Shown here: positions 16,101-24,341 of the stretch, one piece after another
How the letters are laid out: the number at the start of each line of letters is the position of its first letter
Numbering within the stretch: position 1 is the first letter of the stretch
Source: Streptomyces sp. CCM_MD2014
GTDB taxonomy: Bacteria; Actinomycetota; Actinomycetes; Streptomycetales; Streptomycetaceae
Reading direction: 5' to 3'
DNA: 64,000 nt
NCBI RefSeq assembly: GCF_000772045.1
Contig: NZ_CP009754.1
Coordinates: 7,316,001 to 7,380,000 of the forward strand
Translations under genes and position numbers: made by a program
The notes under the pieces: model-generated
The model's database searches: none
What the model was told of the DNA's origin: nothing
The model's input: the letters and a program-made list of their open reading frames with translations, nothing else

Positions 16101-17285
16101 ATGTCCAAGACGGCGTACGTCCGCACCAAACCGCATCTGAACATCGGCACGATGGGCCATGTCGACCACGGCAAGACCACCCTGACCGCCGCCATCACCA
16201 AGGTCCTCGCCGAGCGCGGGGCCGGCACGTTCGTGCCGTTCGACCGCATCGACCGCGCCCCGGAGGAGGCGGCGCGCGGCATCACCATCAACATCGCGCA
16301 CGTCGAGTACGAGACCGACACCCGGCACTACGCCCACGTCGACATGCCCGGCCACGCCGACTACGTCAAGAACATGGTCACCGGCGCCGCCCAGCTCGAC
16401 GGGGCCATCCTCGTCGTCTCCGCGCTGGACGGGATCATGCCGCAGACCGCCGAACACGTGCTGCTCGCCCGGCAGGTGGGCGTCGACCACGTCGTGGTCG
16501 CGCTCAACAAGGCCGACGCGGGTGACGAGGAGCTGACCGACCTGGTGGAACTGGAGGTACGGGAACTGCTCACCGCGCACGGCTACGGCGGCGACGCCGT
16601 GCCCGTCGTACGGGTCTCGGGGCTGAAGGCGCTGGAGGGCGACCCGCGGTGGACGGCGTCCGTCGAGGCGCTGCTCGACGCCGTGGACACCTACGTGCCC
16701 ATGCCCGAGCGGTACCTGGACGCGCCGTTCCTGCTGCCGGTGGAGAACGTGCTCACCATCACCGGCCGCGGCACCGTCGTCACTGGCGCCGTCGAGCGCG
16801 GCACCGTGCGCGTCGGGGACCGGGTCGAGGTGCTCGGGGCGTCCGTGGAGACGGTCGTCACCGGCCTGGAGACCTTCGGCAAGCCGATGGAGGAGGCCCA
16901 GGCCGGGGACAACGTGGCGCTGCTGCTGCGCGGAGTCGCCCGCGACACGGTGCGCCGGGGGCACGTGGTCGCCGCACCCGGCAGCGTCGTGCCCGCGCGG
17001 CGCTTCACCGCTCAGGTGTACGTGCTGTCGGCGCGCGAGGGCGGCCGCTCGACGCCGCTGACCACCGGCTACCGGCCGCAGTTCTACATCCGGACCGCGG
17101 ACGTGGTCGGCGACGTGGACCTCGGCGAGGCGGCCGTCGCCCGGCCCGGGGACACCGTCACCATGACGGTCGAACTGGGGCGGGACGTGCCGCTGGAGAC
17201 GGGGCTCGGCTTCGCGATCCGCGAGGGCGGCCGGACCGTGGGGGCGGGCACCGTGACCGAGGTGGGGGTGACCGCGGTGGCGTGA
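16101..17285 (+). CDS. tuf3: elongation factor Tu, EF-Tu3 type
   Basis: A 394-residue translational GTPase with all EF-Tu domains. G1 is GHVDHGKT (19-26), the switch region ends RGITINIAHVEYET, G3 is DMPGHADYVKNM and G4 is NKAD; domains 2 and 3 follow. Differences from housekeeping EF-Tu1 are plain: DMPGH instead of DCPGH, NKAD instead of NKCD, VSGLKALEGD instead of VSALKALEGD, and a shorter switch region. These match the divergent third EF-Tu known in Streptomyces (tuf3), described in S. coelicolor as dispensable and under positive stringent control. The gene stands alone, without rpsL, rpsG or fusA. The ATG has GAGG upstream. Confidence 0.93.
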   Translation: MSKTAYVRTKPHLNIGTMGHVDHGKTTLTAAITKVLAERGAGTFVPFDRIDRAPEEAARGITINIAHVEYETDTRHYAHVDMPGHADYVKNMVTGAAQLDGAILVVSALDGIMPQTAEHVLLARQVGVDHVVVALNKADAGDEELTDLVELEVRELLTAHGYGGDAVPVVRVSGLKALEGDPRWTASVEALLDAVDTYVPMPERYLDAPFLLPVENVLTITGRGTVVTGAVERGTVRVGDRVEVLGASVETVVTGLETFGKPMEEAQAGDNVALLLRGVARDTVRRGHVVAAPGSVVPARRFTAQVYVLSAREGGRSTPLTTGYRPQFYIRTADVVGDVDLGEAAVARPGDTVTMTVELGRDVPLETGLGFAIREGGRTVGAGTVTEVGVTAVA

Positions 17286-17316
17286 GCGCCCCGCAGGACA
17301 CCGGCACAATGGGCGG

Positions 17317-18162
17317 GTGAACGAAGCCATACCCGTCAGCCGGGTCACCGACCACGGCACCGCCAAGCTCATGCCCGACGTCGACCGGGAACGGGCCTGG
17401 CTGCTCACCGTGGACGGGGCGCCGCAGTCGTACGTCGACCTGGACGAGCCGGCGCACCTGGAGTTCGAGTACACGCGGCGGCTCGGCCACGTCCTGGACA
17501 CGGTCGCCGAGCCGGGGCGCGCGCTGGACGTCCTGCACCTGGGCGGTGGCGCGTTCACCCTGCCCCGGTACGTGGCCGCGACCCGCCCCGGCTCGCGGCA
17601 GGACGTGGTGGAGGCCGACCGGGGGCTGCTGGACCTGGTCGCCGAGCACCTGCCCCTGCCACCGGGCGCGGGCATCGCCCCCCACGGGGCCGACGCCCGC
17701 GCCTGGCTGGAAGCCGCCCCCGCGGACTCGGCCGACGTACTCGTCGCCGACGTCTTCGGGGGCTCACGCGTGCCCGCGCACCTGACCTCGGTCGGCTACG
17801 TGCGTGAGGCGGCCCGGGTGCTGCGCGCCGACGGCGTGTACGTGGCCAACCTGGCCGACGGGGCGCCGTTCGGCTTCCTGCGCGGCCAGCTGGCGGGATT
17901 CGCCCTGTACTTCGAGGAGCTGGCGCTGATCGCCGAACCGGGCGTGCTGCGCGGGCGCCGCTTCGGCAACGCGGTGCTCGTCGCCGCGCACCGCCCGCTG
18001 GACACCGCGGCGCTGGCCCGGCGCACCGCCGCCGACGCCTTCCCGGCCAGGGTCGAGCACGGGCCCGCCCTGCGGGAGTTCACCGGCGACGCCCGTCCGG
18101 TGCGCGACGAGGAGGCCGTACCCTCGCCCGAGCCGCCCGCCGGGGCGTTCGGCATCGGCTGA
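17317..18162 (+). CDS. spermidine synthase-like methyltransferase-fold protein
   Basis: A 281-residue Rossmann-fold protein of the polyamine synthase superfamily. The SAM/decarboxylated-SAM binding loop is LDVLHLGGGAFTLPRYVA near residue 70, and the acidic post-strand motif DVVEADRGLLDL follows. A DVLVADVFGGSRVP segment replaces the DxxDP active site of true spermidine synthases, so polyamine synthesis is not assured. It starts 31 bases after the EF-Tu3 gene and is probably co-transcribed with it. The C-terminal 25 residues are disordered and Pro/Glu-rich. Confidence 0.82.
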   Translation: MNEAIPVSRVTDHGTAKLMPDVDRERAWLLTVDGAPQSYVDLDEPAHLEFEYTRRLGHVLDTVAEPGRALDVLHLGGGAFTLPRYVAATRPGSRQDVVEADRGLLDLVAEHLPLPPGAGIAPHGADARAWLEAAPADSADVLVADVFGGSRVPAHLTSVGYVREAARVLRADGVYVANLADGAPFGFLRGQLAGFALYFEELALIAEPGVLRGRRFGNAVLVAAHRPLDTAALARRTAADAFPARVEHGPALREFTGDARPVRDEEAVPSPEPPAGAFGIG

Positions 18163-18186
18163 GCGAGGCCACCGGGCCCGCCGGGC

Positions 18187-19215
18187 CTACGACTCGGTCG
18201 GCGGTTCCTCGGTGAGGCGCACGGTGCTGAGGATCTTCTGGACCGTCGCCTCCGGGACCTCGTCCTTGACGCCCTTGGCGCCGTACAGGTTCCAGGTGAC
18301 GAAGTCGCCGGCGCCGTTCTTGAACGCGAAGGTGATCGCCTTGCCCTCGCTGTCGCACTTGCCCTTCTGGGGCGTGCCCTCGGAGTGCGCGGTGATGACG
18401 CTGCCCTTGATGCCGGACGCGGTCGTGTACGCCTTCGGCTTGCCGTACTTCACGCTCTTCTTGTCGGGCTGCGTGTAACCGCCGTAGATCCACCACGGCA
18501 CGCGCGTCTCGGCCGCCTGGTCGGTGTCCTTGGCGCCGCTCTCACCACGGGTGCCGGCGGTGGCGAGCGCGGTGCTCTCCTTGCGGCCGTCCTTGTTCTC
18601 GTCGGTCGTGCACCACTCGGACTTGAGGTAGGCCGGGGCGGTCACGCTGGTGCGGTCGGTCTTGCCGTCCTCTTCCCACTCGAAGCCGACGCTGGTGTCG
18701 GTGCTCTCGATCTCCCAGTCCGCGGGCACGTCGAACATGGTGCCGAAGCGCGGGTTGGCGACGACCTTCCACCCGTCGATGGTGGCCTTCGCCCCCTCGC
18801 CGCCGCGCGGATTGTCGTCGGAGCCGGACGTGCTCGGGTCGGCGGTGGGGGACTCGGACTTCTCCACGGTCGGGCTCGCGGACGTCTGCGTCTCCTTGCC
18901 GTCGTCCGCCTGGTCGTCCTTGTCACCGCCCAGCACCAGGAACCCGGTGACGCCGGCGGCCACCACCACGGCGAGGGACGCGATGATCGCGACGAGCTTC
19001 GTCCGGTTGCCGCCTCCGCCACCGCCGCCCGGCCCCGGCTCCACGACGGTGGCCGGCTGCGGCGTGCTCCACTGCTGCTGCCCGTACGCACCGGGCTGCT
19101 GCTGGTAGCCGGGCTGCTGATAGGGATTCGGCTGCTGATACCCCGGCTGCTGGTACGGATTGTTCTGGTTCTGCGGGTTCTGCTCGCCCCCGGGCGGCTG
19201 CTGTCCTGGCCACAT
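18187..19215 (-). CDS. membrane-anchored surface protein, paralogue 1
   Basis: A 342-residue protein. A cytoplasmic N-terminus (1-60) is built from Gln/Pro/Tyr repeats (YQQPGYQQ, NPYQQP). One membrane helix follows (LVAIIASLAVVVAAGVTGFLVL, about 72-95), then a Ser/Thr/Asp-rich linker and an extracytoplasmic domain of about 200 residues. The outer domain contains an Asp/Asn-rich loop (DENKDGRKE) resembling a calcium-binding loop, two conserved Cys, and a C-terminus (DEVPEATVQKILSTVRL) shared with the next gene. I know no function. It belongs to a duplicated pair; see 19294. Confidence 0.82.
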   Translation of the reverse strand: MWPGQQPPGGEQNPQNQNNPYQQPGYQQPNPYQQPGYQQQPGAYGQQQWSTPQPATVVEPGPGGGGGGGNRTKLVAIIASLAVVVAAGVTGFLVLGGDKDDQADDGKETQTSASPTVEKSESPTADPSTSGSDDNPRGGEGAKATIDGWKVVANPRFGTMFDVPADWEIESTDTSVGFEWEEDGKTDRTSVTAPAYLKSEWCTTDENKDGRKESTALATAGTRGESGAKDTDQAAETRVPWWIYGGYTQPDKKSVKYGKPKAYTTASGIKGSVITAHSEGTPQKGKCDSEGKAITFAFKNGAGDFVTWNLYGAKGVKDEVPEATVQKILSTVRLTEEPPTES

Positions 19216-19293
19216 GAGCAGTCACCCTAATGCCGCCGAGGACACGATTCGGTCACCGGCCCTTGTCAGGGACGTACCGAAACCCGGGGCGGC

Positions 19294-20265
19294 CTAGGAC
19301 TCCGACGGCGTGTACTCCCTGACGGTGGCCAGAATCTTGCGCACGGTGGCGTCGGGCACCTCGTCGGCGACACCCGCCGCCCCGAAGAACGACCACGAGA
19401 CCAAGGAGCCGTCGGCCGACTTGAAGGCGAAGGTGGTCGCCTTGCCGTTCACGTCGCACTTGCCCTTCTTCGCCACCCCGGACGACCGGGAGGTGGCGAG
19501 GCTGCCCTTGATGCCGGAGGCGGTGGTGAAGGACGTCACCGGTCCCGTGGCGACCTTGTCGTGGTCCGGCTGGGTGAAGCCGCCGTAGACCCAGGCCGCG
19601 GAGTCGTTCCGGGCGATCTCCTCGGTGCTCCGCGCGCCGTTGTTGCCACGGGTGCCCGCACTGGCCAGGGGCGTGTAGTCCACCGAGCCGTCCCGGTCGC
19701 CGTCCGACCCGCACCACTTCTCCTTCAGGACGGCGGGGGCCTTCATCCCGACCAGGGGCTTCTCCTTGGGGTCGTCGTCCTCGGCGACGTAGGTGACCCA
19801 GTCGCGCGACTGCGGCACCCAGGAGGCCGGTACGTCGAAGGCGAGGCCGTGATCGGGGTTGGCCACGACCGTCCAGCCCTCGACGGTGGTCTTCGGCGCG
19901 CCGTCACCGCCGCGCGGGTCGTCGGCGGCGGACGCGGACGGGGAAGAGGCCGACGCGGAGGAGGCGGTCGGGCCGGGCCGGGCCTCGTCGTCCCCACCGC
20001 CGCCCAGGAGCACGGTCCCGGTCACGGCGGCGGCGACCACCACGACCGCGGCGGCGACGATCGCCACCACCTTCGTACGGCCGTTGCCGGGCCCTCGCCC
20101 ATCCGGTCCGCCGGACGTGACGGTGGGGGCGTCCCAGGGGGCGGGGCCGGCCTGCCGCTGTCCCGCGTACGGCGACGGCTGCTGGTAGCCGGGCCGCAGG
20201 TACGGGTTGGGCTGTCGCGGATCCGGTCCGCCGGTCGGTGACTGCTCTCCTGGCCGCATGGGCAC
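19294..20265 (-). CDS. membrane-anchored surface protein, paralogue 2
   Basis: A 323-residue protein with the same plan as its neighbour: a Pro/Gln/Gly-rich N-terminus, one membrane helix (VVAIVAAAVVVVAAAVTGTVLL), an acidic Ser/Ala linker and an outer domain. Shared blocks include GTRGNNGAR, YGGFTQPD, TTASGIKGS, KKGKCD, GKATTFAFK and DEVPDATVRKILATVR. The Asp loop here is GSDGDRDGSVDY. It lies 78 bases upstream of paralogue 1 on the same strand, so the pair is a tandem duplication, probably one operon. The function is unknown; a secreted stress or lipid-binding role would be speculation. Confidence 0.82.
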   Translation of the reverse strand: MPMRPGEQSPTGGPDPRQPNPYLRPGYQQPSPYAGQRQAGPAPWDAPTVTSGGPDGRGPGNGRTKVVAIVAAAVVVVAAAVTGTVLLGGGGDDEARPGPTASSASASSPSASAADDPRGGDGAPKTTVEGWTVVANPDHGLAFDVPASWVPQSRDWVTYVAEDDDPKEKPLVGMKAPAVLKEKWCGSDGDRDGSVDYTPLASAGTRGNNGARSTEEIARNDSAAWVYGGFTQPDHDKVATGPVTSFTTASGIKGSLATSRSSGVAKKGKCDVNGKATTFAFKSADGSLVSWSFFGAAGVADEVPDATVRKILATVREYTPSES

Positions 20266-20328
20266 TCAGCATACGGCGATCTTCACGGGTGCCTGGCCCT
20301 GGTTGCTACTGGCGGGTAACCTGCCGTC

Positions 20329-20781
20329 ATGAGCGCAGATCAGATGTCGATCGGCGAGTTGCTCGCCGCCACGGTGCCGATGGTCCGGACCCTGAACCTG
20401 GAGTACCTGGAGACCACACCGGAGAAGGCCGTCCTCGCCCTCCCGGACCAGAGCGAGTACCGCAACCACGTCGGCGGGCCGCACGCCGGAGCCATGTTCA
20501 CGCTGGGCGAGTCGGCCAGCGGCGCGATCGTGCTCGCCGCCTTCGGCGACCAGCTCTCCCGGGCGGTGCCGCTGCCGGTGACCGCGGAGATCGCCTTCAA
20601 GAAGATCGCCCTCGGCCCGGTGACCGCCACCGCGACCCTCGGCCGTCCGGCCGCGGAAGTCGTCGCCGAACTGGACGCCGGCAACCGCCCCGAATTCCCG
20701 GTGAGCGTCGCCATCCGGCGCGAGGACGGTGCCGTCACCGGTGAGATGACCGTCATATGGACCCTGCGCCCCAACAGCTGA
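20329..20781 (+). CDS. hotdog-fold thioesterase (DUF4442/PaaI-like)
   Basis: A 150-residue single hotdog domain. The active-site helix is in NHVGGPHAGAMFTLGESASG, with HxG and downstream Glu/Ser positions typical of PaaI-like or DUF4442 proteins. It should hydrolyse acyl-CoA thioesters; the substrate is unknown. The ATG is at 20329, divergent from paralogue 2 (63 bases). A very strong hairpin follows 21 bases after the stop. Confidence 0.85.
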   Translation: MSADQMSIGELLAATVPMVRTLNLEYLETTPEKAVLALPDQSEYRNHVGGPHAGAMFTLGESASGAIVLAAFGDQLSRAVPLPVTAEIAFKKIALGPVTATATLGRPAAEVVAELDAGNRPEFPVSVAIRREDGAVTGEMTVIWTLRPNS

Positions 20782-20801
20782 CCCCCGCCGACCCGGTACG
20801 C

Positions 20802-20835
20802 TTCCCGGTGCGCCTCGTTCGAGGCGCACCGGGAA
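20802..20835 (+). terminator. perfect 16-bp hairpin between thioesterase and dedA genes
   Basis: Bases 20802-20817 and 20820-20835 are perfect reverse complements (16 pairs) with a two-base TT loop; the core is GGTGCGCCTCG. It lies 21 bases after the thioesterase stop and 26 bases before the TTG start of the DedA gene. It most likely terminates the first gene, or acts as an attenuator for dedA. Confidence 0.75.
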
Positions 20836-20860
20836 CTGCTCCGAAGCGGAGGGTGGGGCG

Positions 20861-21496
20861 TTGCACGTCCAGGAATGGCTCGACACGGTGCCCGCGGCGG
20901 CCGTCTACGCCGTCGTCGCGCTCGTCATCGGTCTGGAGAGCCTGGGCATCCCGTTGCCCGGCGAGATCATCCTGGTGTCGGCGGCCCTGCTGTCGTCGCA
21001 GCACGGCGGAATCGACCCGCTGGTCCTCGGCGTCTGCGCCAGCGCGGGGGCGGTGATCGGGGACTCCGTCGGATACGCCATCGGCCGCAAGGGCGGCCGG
21101 CCGCTGCTGGCCTGGCTGGGCGGGAAGTTCCCCAAGCACTTCAGCGAGGGGCACATCGCCACCGCCGAGCGTTCCTTCCAGAAGTGGGGCATGTGGGCCG
21201 TGTTCTTCGGCCGCTTCGTCGCCCTGCTGCGGATCTTCGCGGGCCCGCTGGCCGGTGTGCTGCGGATGCCGTACTGGAAGTTCCTGATCGCCAACCTGCT
21301 GGGCGGCATCGTCTGGGCGGGCGGCACCACCGCCGTCATCTACTACGTCGGCGTCGTCGCGGAGGACTGGCTCAAGCGCTTCTCCTGGCTGGGCCTGGTG
21401 GTGGCCGTCGCCATCGGCGTCGCCTCGATGCTGATCGTCAAGCGCAGGGCGGGCAGGGCCCGGCCGGAGCCCGAGCCGGTCACCGCCGGGGAGTGA
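20861..21496 (+). CDS. DedA family membrane protein
   Basis: A 211-residue VTT-domain protein. Family marks are an N-terminal acidic helix (ESLGIPLPGEIILVSAALL), GDSVGYAIGRKGGR, and the cytoplasmic-side motif FFGRFVALLRIFAGPLAGVLRMPYWKF with conserved Arg residues. About five membrane segments are visible. DedA proteins support membrane homeostasis and flip C55-P or lipids. The start is TTG at 20861 (RBS GGAGGGTGGGG upstream). This is the second VTT-type protein in the window. Confidence 0.93.
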   Translation: MHVQEWLDTVPAAAVYAVVALVIGLESLGIPLPGEIILVSAALLSSQHGGIDPLVLGVCASAGAVIGDSVGYAIGRKGGRPLLAWLGGKFPKHFSEGHIATAERSFQKWGMWAVFFGRFVALLRIFAGPLAGVLRMPYWKFLIANLLGGIVWAGGTTAVIYYVGVVAEDWLKRFSWLGLVVAVAIGVASMLIVKRRAGRARPEPEPVTAGE

Positions 21497-21531
21497 AACG
21501 CGCCCCGACGGGGGCACGGACCGTGCCGGTG

Positions 21532-21575
21532 TGCGGCTTCGCCGCGTGGGCGCGAGCAGCCACGACGAAGCCGCA
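21532..21575. terminator. bidirectional terminator between convergent dedA and gamma-CA genes
   Basis: TGCGGCTTCG (21532-21541) pairs perfectly with CGAAGCCGCA (21566-21575). An inner CGTGG/CCACG stem (21545-21549 and 21560-21564) continues the hairpin. It sits between two convergent stop codons. Confidence 0.75.
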
Positions 21576-21584
21576 GACGGCCGA

Positions 21585-22121
21585 TTACAGAGCCTCACCC
21601 ACCGCATCCCGGTGCTGCCCGGCCAGCGCCGCGTACATCGTGCCGTTCAGCGTGACCCCCTGACGCTCCTCCTCCGTCAGTTCCCGCTTCACCTTCGCCG
21701 GCACCCCGGCGACCAGCGACCCCGGCGGCACCCGCATCCCCTGCGGGACCAGGGCCTGGGCGGCGACCAGTGAACCGGCGCCGATCACCGCACCGTTGAG
21801 GACCGTGGCGCCCATGCCGATCAGGCAGTCGTCCTCGACGGTGGCGCCGTGCACCACGGCGTTGTGCCCGATGGAGACGCGCTCGCCGACGGCGACCGGG
21901 AAACCGGGGTCGGCGTGGAGCGTGCAGTTGTCCTGGACGTTGCTGCTCGCGCCCACGGAGATCCGCTCGACGTCGCCGCGCAGCACGGCGCCGTACCAGA
22001 CACTGGCCCCGGCGTGCAGCGTCACGTCCCCGACGACCGAGGCCGTCGGCGCCACGAAGGCCTCGGCGTCCACCTTCGGGTCCTTGCCACCGATGCCCGT
22101 GATCAGCGCCTTCTGCGTCAT
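21585..22121 (-). CDS. gamma-class carbonic anhydrase family protein
   Basis: A 178-residue left-handed beta-helix protein built from hexapeptide turns (VGDVTLHAG, SIGHNAVVHGATVEDD, IGMGATVLNGAVIGAGS). Three histidines positioned as zinc ligands are present: H69, H86 and H91. The conserved R48 and D50 of RGDVE and Q64 of NVQDN also match the family. The ATG at 22121 has an AGGAGG site. Many members of this subclass lack strong CO2 hydration activity, so function is a prediction from fold and metal site. Confidence 0.88.
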   Translation of the reverse strand: MTQKALITGIGGKDPKVDAEAFVAPTASVVGDVTLHAGASVWYGAVLRGDVERISVGASSNVQDNCTLHADPGFPVAVGERVSIGHNAVVHGATVEDDCLIGMGATVLNGAVIGAGSLVAAQALVPQGMRVPPGSLVAGVPAKVKRELTEEERQGVTLNGTMYAALAGQHRDAVGEAL

Positions 22122-22228
22122 TTTCGCCTCCTGCTCGGGTGATGTACGGCACCGTACGCCACCCGGTGGGGTGAAGATCACAGCCCTCCCGCGGCATGGC
22201 CGCAGGGCACGCGGACTACCGTGGGCGG

Positions 22229-23032
22229 GTGCCGAAGCGCAAGAACACGTTCTCGTCCTGGCGGAGCCGCCTCGCGCAGCGGGCCGTCCACGCGGGCTGG
22301 GCCTGGGTGCAGCGCACCGGCTCCGTCACCGCGGCGCACCCCGGGCGCTTCCGCTTCGGCGCGCTGGGCACGGGCACCCGGCTCGCCTTCCCGCTCGGCA
22401 CGGTCTTCGGCGAGCCCTGGATCCACGTCGGCGCCCACTGCATCATCGGCGAGCAGGTCACGCTGACCGCCGGACTCATGCCCGACCTCGACCTCGGTCC
22501 GGAGCCGATCCTGCGCATCGGCGACGGAGTCGTCCTCGGCCGCGGCAGCCACGTCATCGCGGACACCACCGTCACCATCGGCAGCGACTGCTACTTCGGC
22601 CCGTACGTCTACGTCACCTCCACCAACCACTCCTACGACGACCCGCACCAGCCCATCGGCAAGCAGTGGCCGCGGATGGACCCGGTGGAGATCGGCCCCG
22701 GCTGCTGGATCGGCACCGGCGCGGTGATCCTGCCGGGCGCCCGGATCGGACGGAACGTGGTCGTGGCCGCCGGTGCCGTGGTCCGGGGCACGGTCCCCGA
22801 CCACGCCGTGGTGGCCGGCGCCCCCGCCCGCGTCGTACGGCGCTGGACCCCCGCCGAGGGCTGGCAACCGCCGCTCAGGACCCCGGCACCGGTGCCGATC
22901 CCCGACGGGATCACGCCGGGACAGCTGCGGGAGCTGTCCAAGCTGGACGACGAGGCGGTGGCCCGGCTCGCCGAGCTGGACGGTTCGGGGGACGTGGGCG
23001 GCAGGCTCGCCGAACCGGCCGCGGAGAGCTGA
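22229..23032 (+). CDS. acyltransferase with left-handed beta-helix (hexapeptide) domain
   Basis: A 267-residue protein. Residues 60-215 form a hexapeptide-repeat helix (WIHVGAHCIIGEQV, VVLGRGSHVIADTTVTIGSDCYFGPYVYV, WIGTGAVILPGARIGRNVVVAAGAVV), ending VAGAPARVV as in O-acetyltransferases. The catalytic-type His lies in TSTNHSYDDPHQPI. The start is taken as GTG 22229 (VPKRKNTFSSW); the frame is open to 22196. It is divergent from the gamma-carbonic-anhydrase-like gene, another beta-helix protein. It probably acetylates a sugar or wall component. Confidence 0.85.
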   Translation: MPKRKNTFSSWRSRLAQRAVHAGWAWVQRTGSVTAAHPGRFRFGALGTGTRLAFPLGTVFGEPWIHVGAHCIIGEQVTLTAGLMPDLDLGPEPILRIGDGVVLGRGSHVIADTTVTIGSDCYFGPYVYVTSTNHSYDDPHQPIGKQWPRMDPVEIGPGCWIGTGAVILPGARIGRNVVVAAGAVVRGTVPDHAVVAGAPARVVRRWTPAEGWQPPLRTPAPVPIPDGITPGQLRELSKLDDEAVARLAELDGSGDVGGRLAEPAAES

Positions 23033-23128
23033 GCGGGAGGCGGGGGCGCACGGCGCCGTCACAGCGGCTCGCAGTACAGTTCGTGGATCTTCGGGTGCGG
23101 CGGACCAGCATGCGGTGAGGCGCACCCC

Positions 23129-23737
23129 GTGAGGCACAGTGATGCTCAAGTCCCTGGACGGAACGTGGCGGACCTCGACCTGCTGACCCAGTCCCTCGCG
23201 CGCAACGTCAAACGCTGGCGCACCGAGCGCGGCTTCACCCTGGAGGCGCTGGCGGCGCGTGCCGGGGTCAGCCGCGGCATGCTCATCCAGATCGAGCAGG
23301 CCCGCACCAACCCCAGTCTCGGCACCGTCGTGAAGATCGGCGACGCGCTGGGCGTCAGCATCACCACCCTGCTGGACTACGAGCAGGGTCCCGCGGTCCG
23401 CGTCGTCCCCGCCGAGCAGGCCGTACGCCTCTGGCACACCGACGCCGGCAGCTTCAGCCGGCTCCTCGCCGGAGCGGAGGCACCCGGCCCGCTGGAGATG
23501 TGGGAGTGGCGGCTGATGCCGGGCGAGAGCAGTCTCTCCGACCCGCACCCCACCGGCACGGTCGAGTTGGTGCACGTGACCACGGGGGAACTGACGCTCA
23601 CCGTCGACGGAGCGGCCCACCGCGTCCCGACGGGCGCGAGCGCATCCTTCCCGTCCGACACCCCGCACACGTACGGCAACGAGGGCGACGCGCCGATGGA
23701 GATGATCATGGCGGTCTCGGTGCCGCCCGTCCGCTGA
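23129..23737 (+). CDS. XRE family regulator with C-terminal cupin
   Basis: A 202-residue regulator. Residues 20-75 form an XRE helix-turn-helix (TLEALAARAGVSRGMLIQIEQARTNPSLGTVVKIGDAL) and 120-200 a cupin sensor (HPTGTVELVHVTTGELTLTVDG, SFPSDTPHTYGNEG). A second possible start is GTG 23165. The architecture matches one-component repressors of small-molecule metabolism. It precedes the YbaK-type gene by 43 bases and could be in an operon with it. Confidence 0.92.
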   Translation: MRHSDAQVPGRNVADLDLLTQSLARNVKRWRTERGFTLEALAARAGVSRGMLIQIEQARTNPSLGTVVKIGDALGVSITTLLDYEQGPAVRVVPAEQAVRLWHTDAGSFSRLLAGAEAPGPLEMWEWRLMPGESSLSDPHPTGTVELVHVTTGELTLTVDGAAHRVPTGASASFPSDTPHTYGNEGDAPMEMIMAVSVPPVR

Positions 23738-23780
23738 GACGGCCGTTCACGGTGGCGCCCGACGTTGTTAGCGTGCGGCC

Positions 23781-24338
23781 ATGCACGCACCCATCGGGAA
23801 CTTCGACAGCGCCACCCCCGCCCCGGAATGCCTCGACGAGCTGACCCGCCCGGTCGCCGACGCCGTACGCCACTGGAGCGGAACCGTCCCCGCCGACCAG
23901 ATCCTGTACGTCGACACCGAACCGGAATGGGCCGACACCGCCACCTTCGTCGAGCACTACGGCCGTGAGCTGCTCGAACAGTCCGCCAACTGCGTCGTGG
24001 TCACCGGCAAGCGCGGTGGCGGAACGACGCTGGCCGCCTGCGTCGTGCTCTCGACCACCCGCGTCGACGTCAACGGCGTCGTACGCCGTCACCTCGGGGC
24101 GCGCAAGGCCTCCTTCGCCCCGATGGACACCGCCACCGGCGAGACCGGCATGGAGTACGGCGGCATCACGCCGGTCGGCCTGCCCGGCGACTGGCCCGTG
24201 CTGGTGGACTCGGCCGTCGCCGACCTGCCGTACGTCCTGGTCGGCAGCGGACGCCGGCGCGGCAAGCTGCTGGTGCCGGGCAAGGCCTTCGCGGAGCTGC
24301 CCGGCGCGGAGGTCCTGGAGGGGCTCGGCGTCGCCTGA
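23781..24338 (+). CDS. YbaK/EbsC family aminoacyl-tRNA deacylase-like protein
   Basis: A 185-residue protein matching the prolyl-tRNA editing domain superfamily, which clears mischarged tRNAs in trans. Family signals are VVVTGKRGGGTTLAACVVLSTTRVDVNGVVRRHLGARKASFAP, with the conserved Lys, and the loop EYGGITPVGLPGDWPVLVD. It is convergent with the CDF exporter gene, three bases apart. Substrate specificity is unknown. Confidence 0.88.
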   Translation: MHAPIGNFDSATPAPECLDELTRPVADAVRHWSGTVPADQILYVDTEPEWADTATFVEHYGRELLEQSANCVVVTGKRGGGTTLAACVVLSTTRVDVNGVVRRHLGARKASFAPMDTATGETGMEYGGITPVGLPGDWPVLVDSAVADLPYVLVGSGRRRGKLLVPGKAFAELPGAEVLEGLGVA

Positions 24339-24341
24339 CCG

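Noticed and set aside
16101..17285. Housekeeping tuf1
   Set aside because: No rpsL-rpsG-fusA context, and diagnostic residues (DMPGH, NKAD) differ from Streptomyces EF-Tu1.
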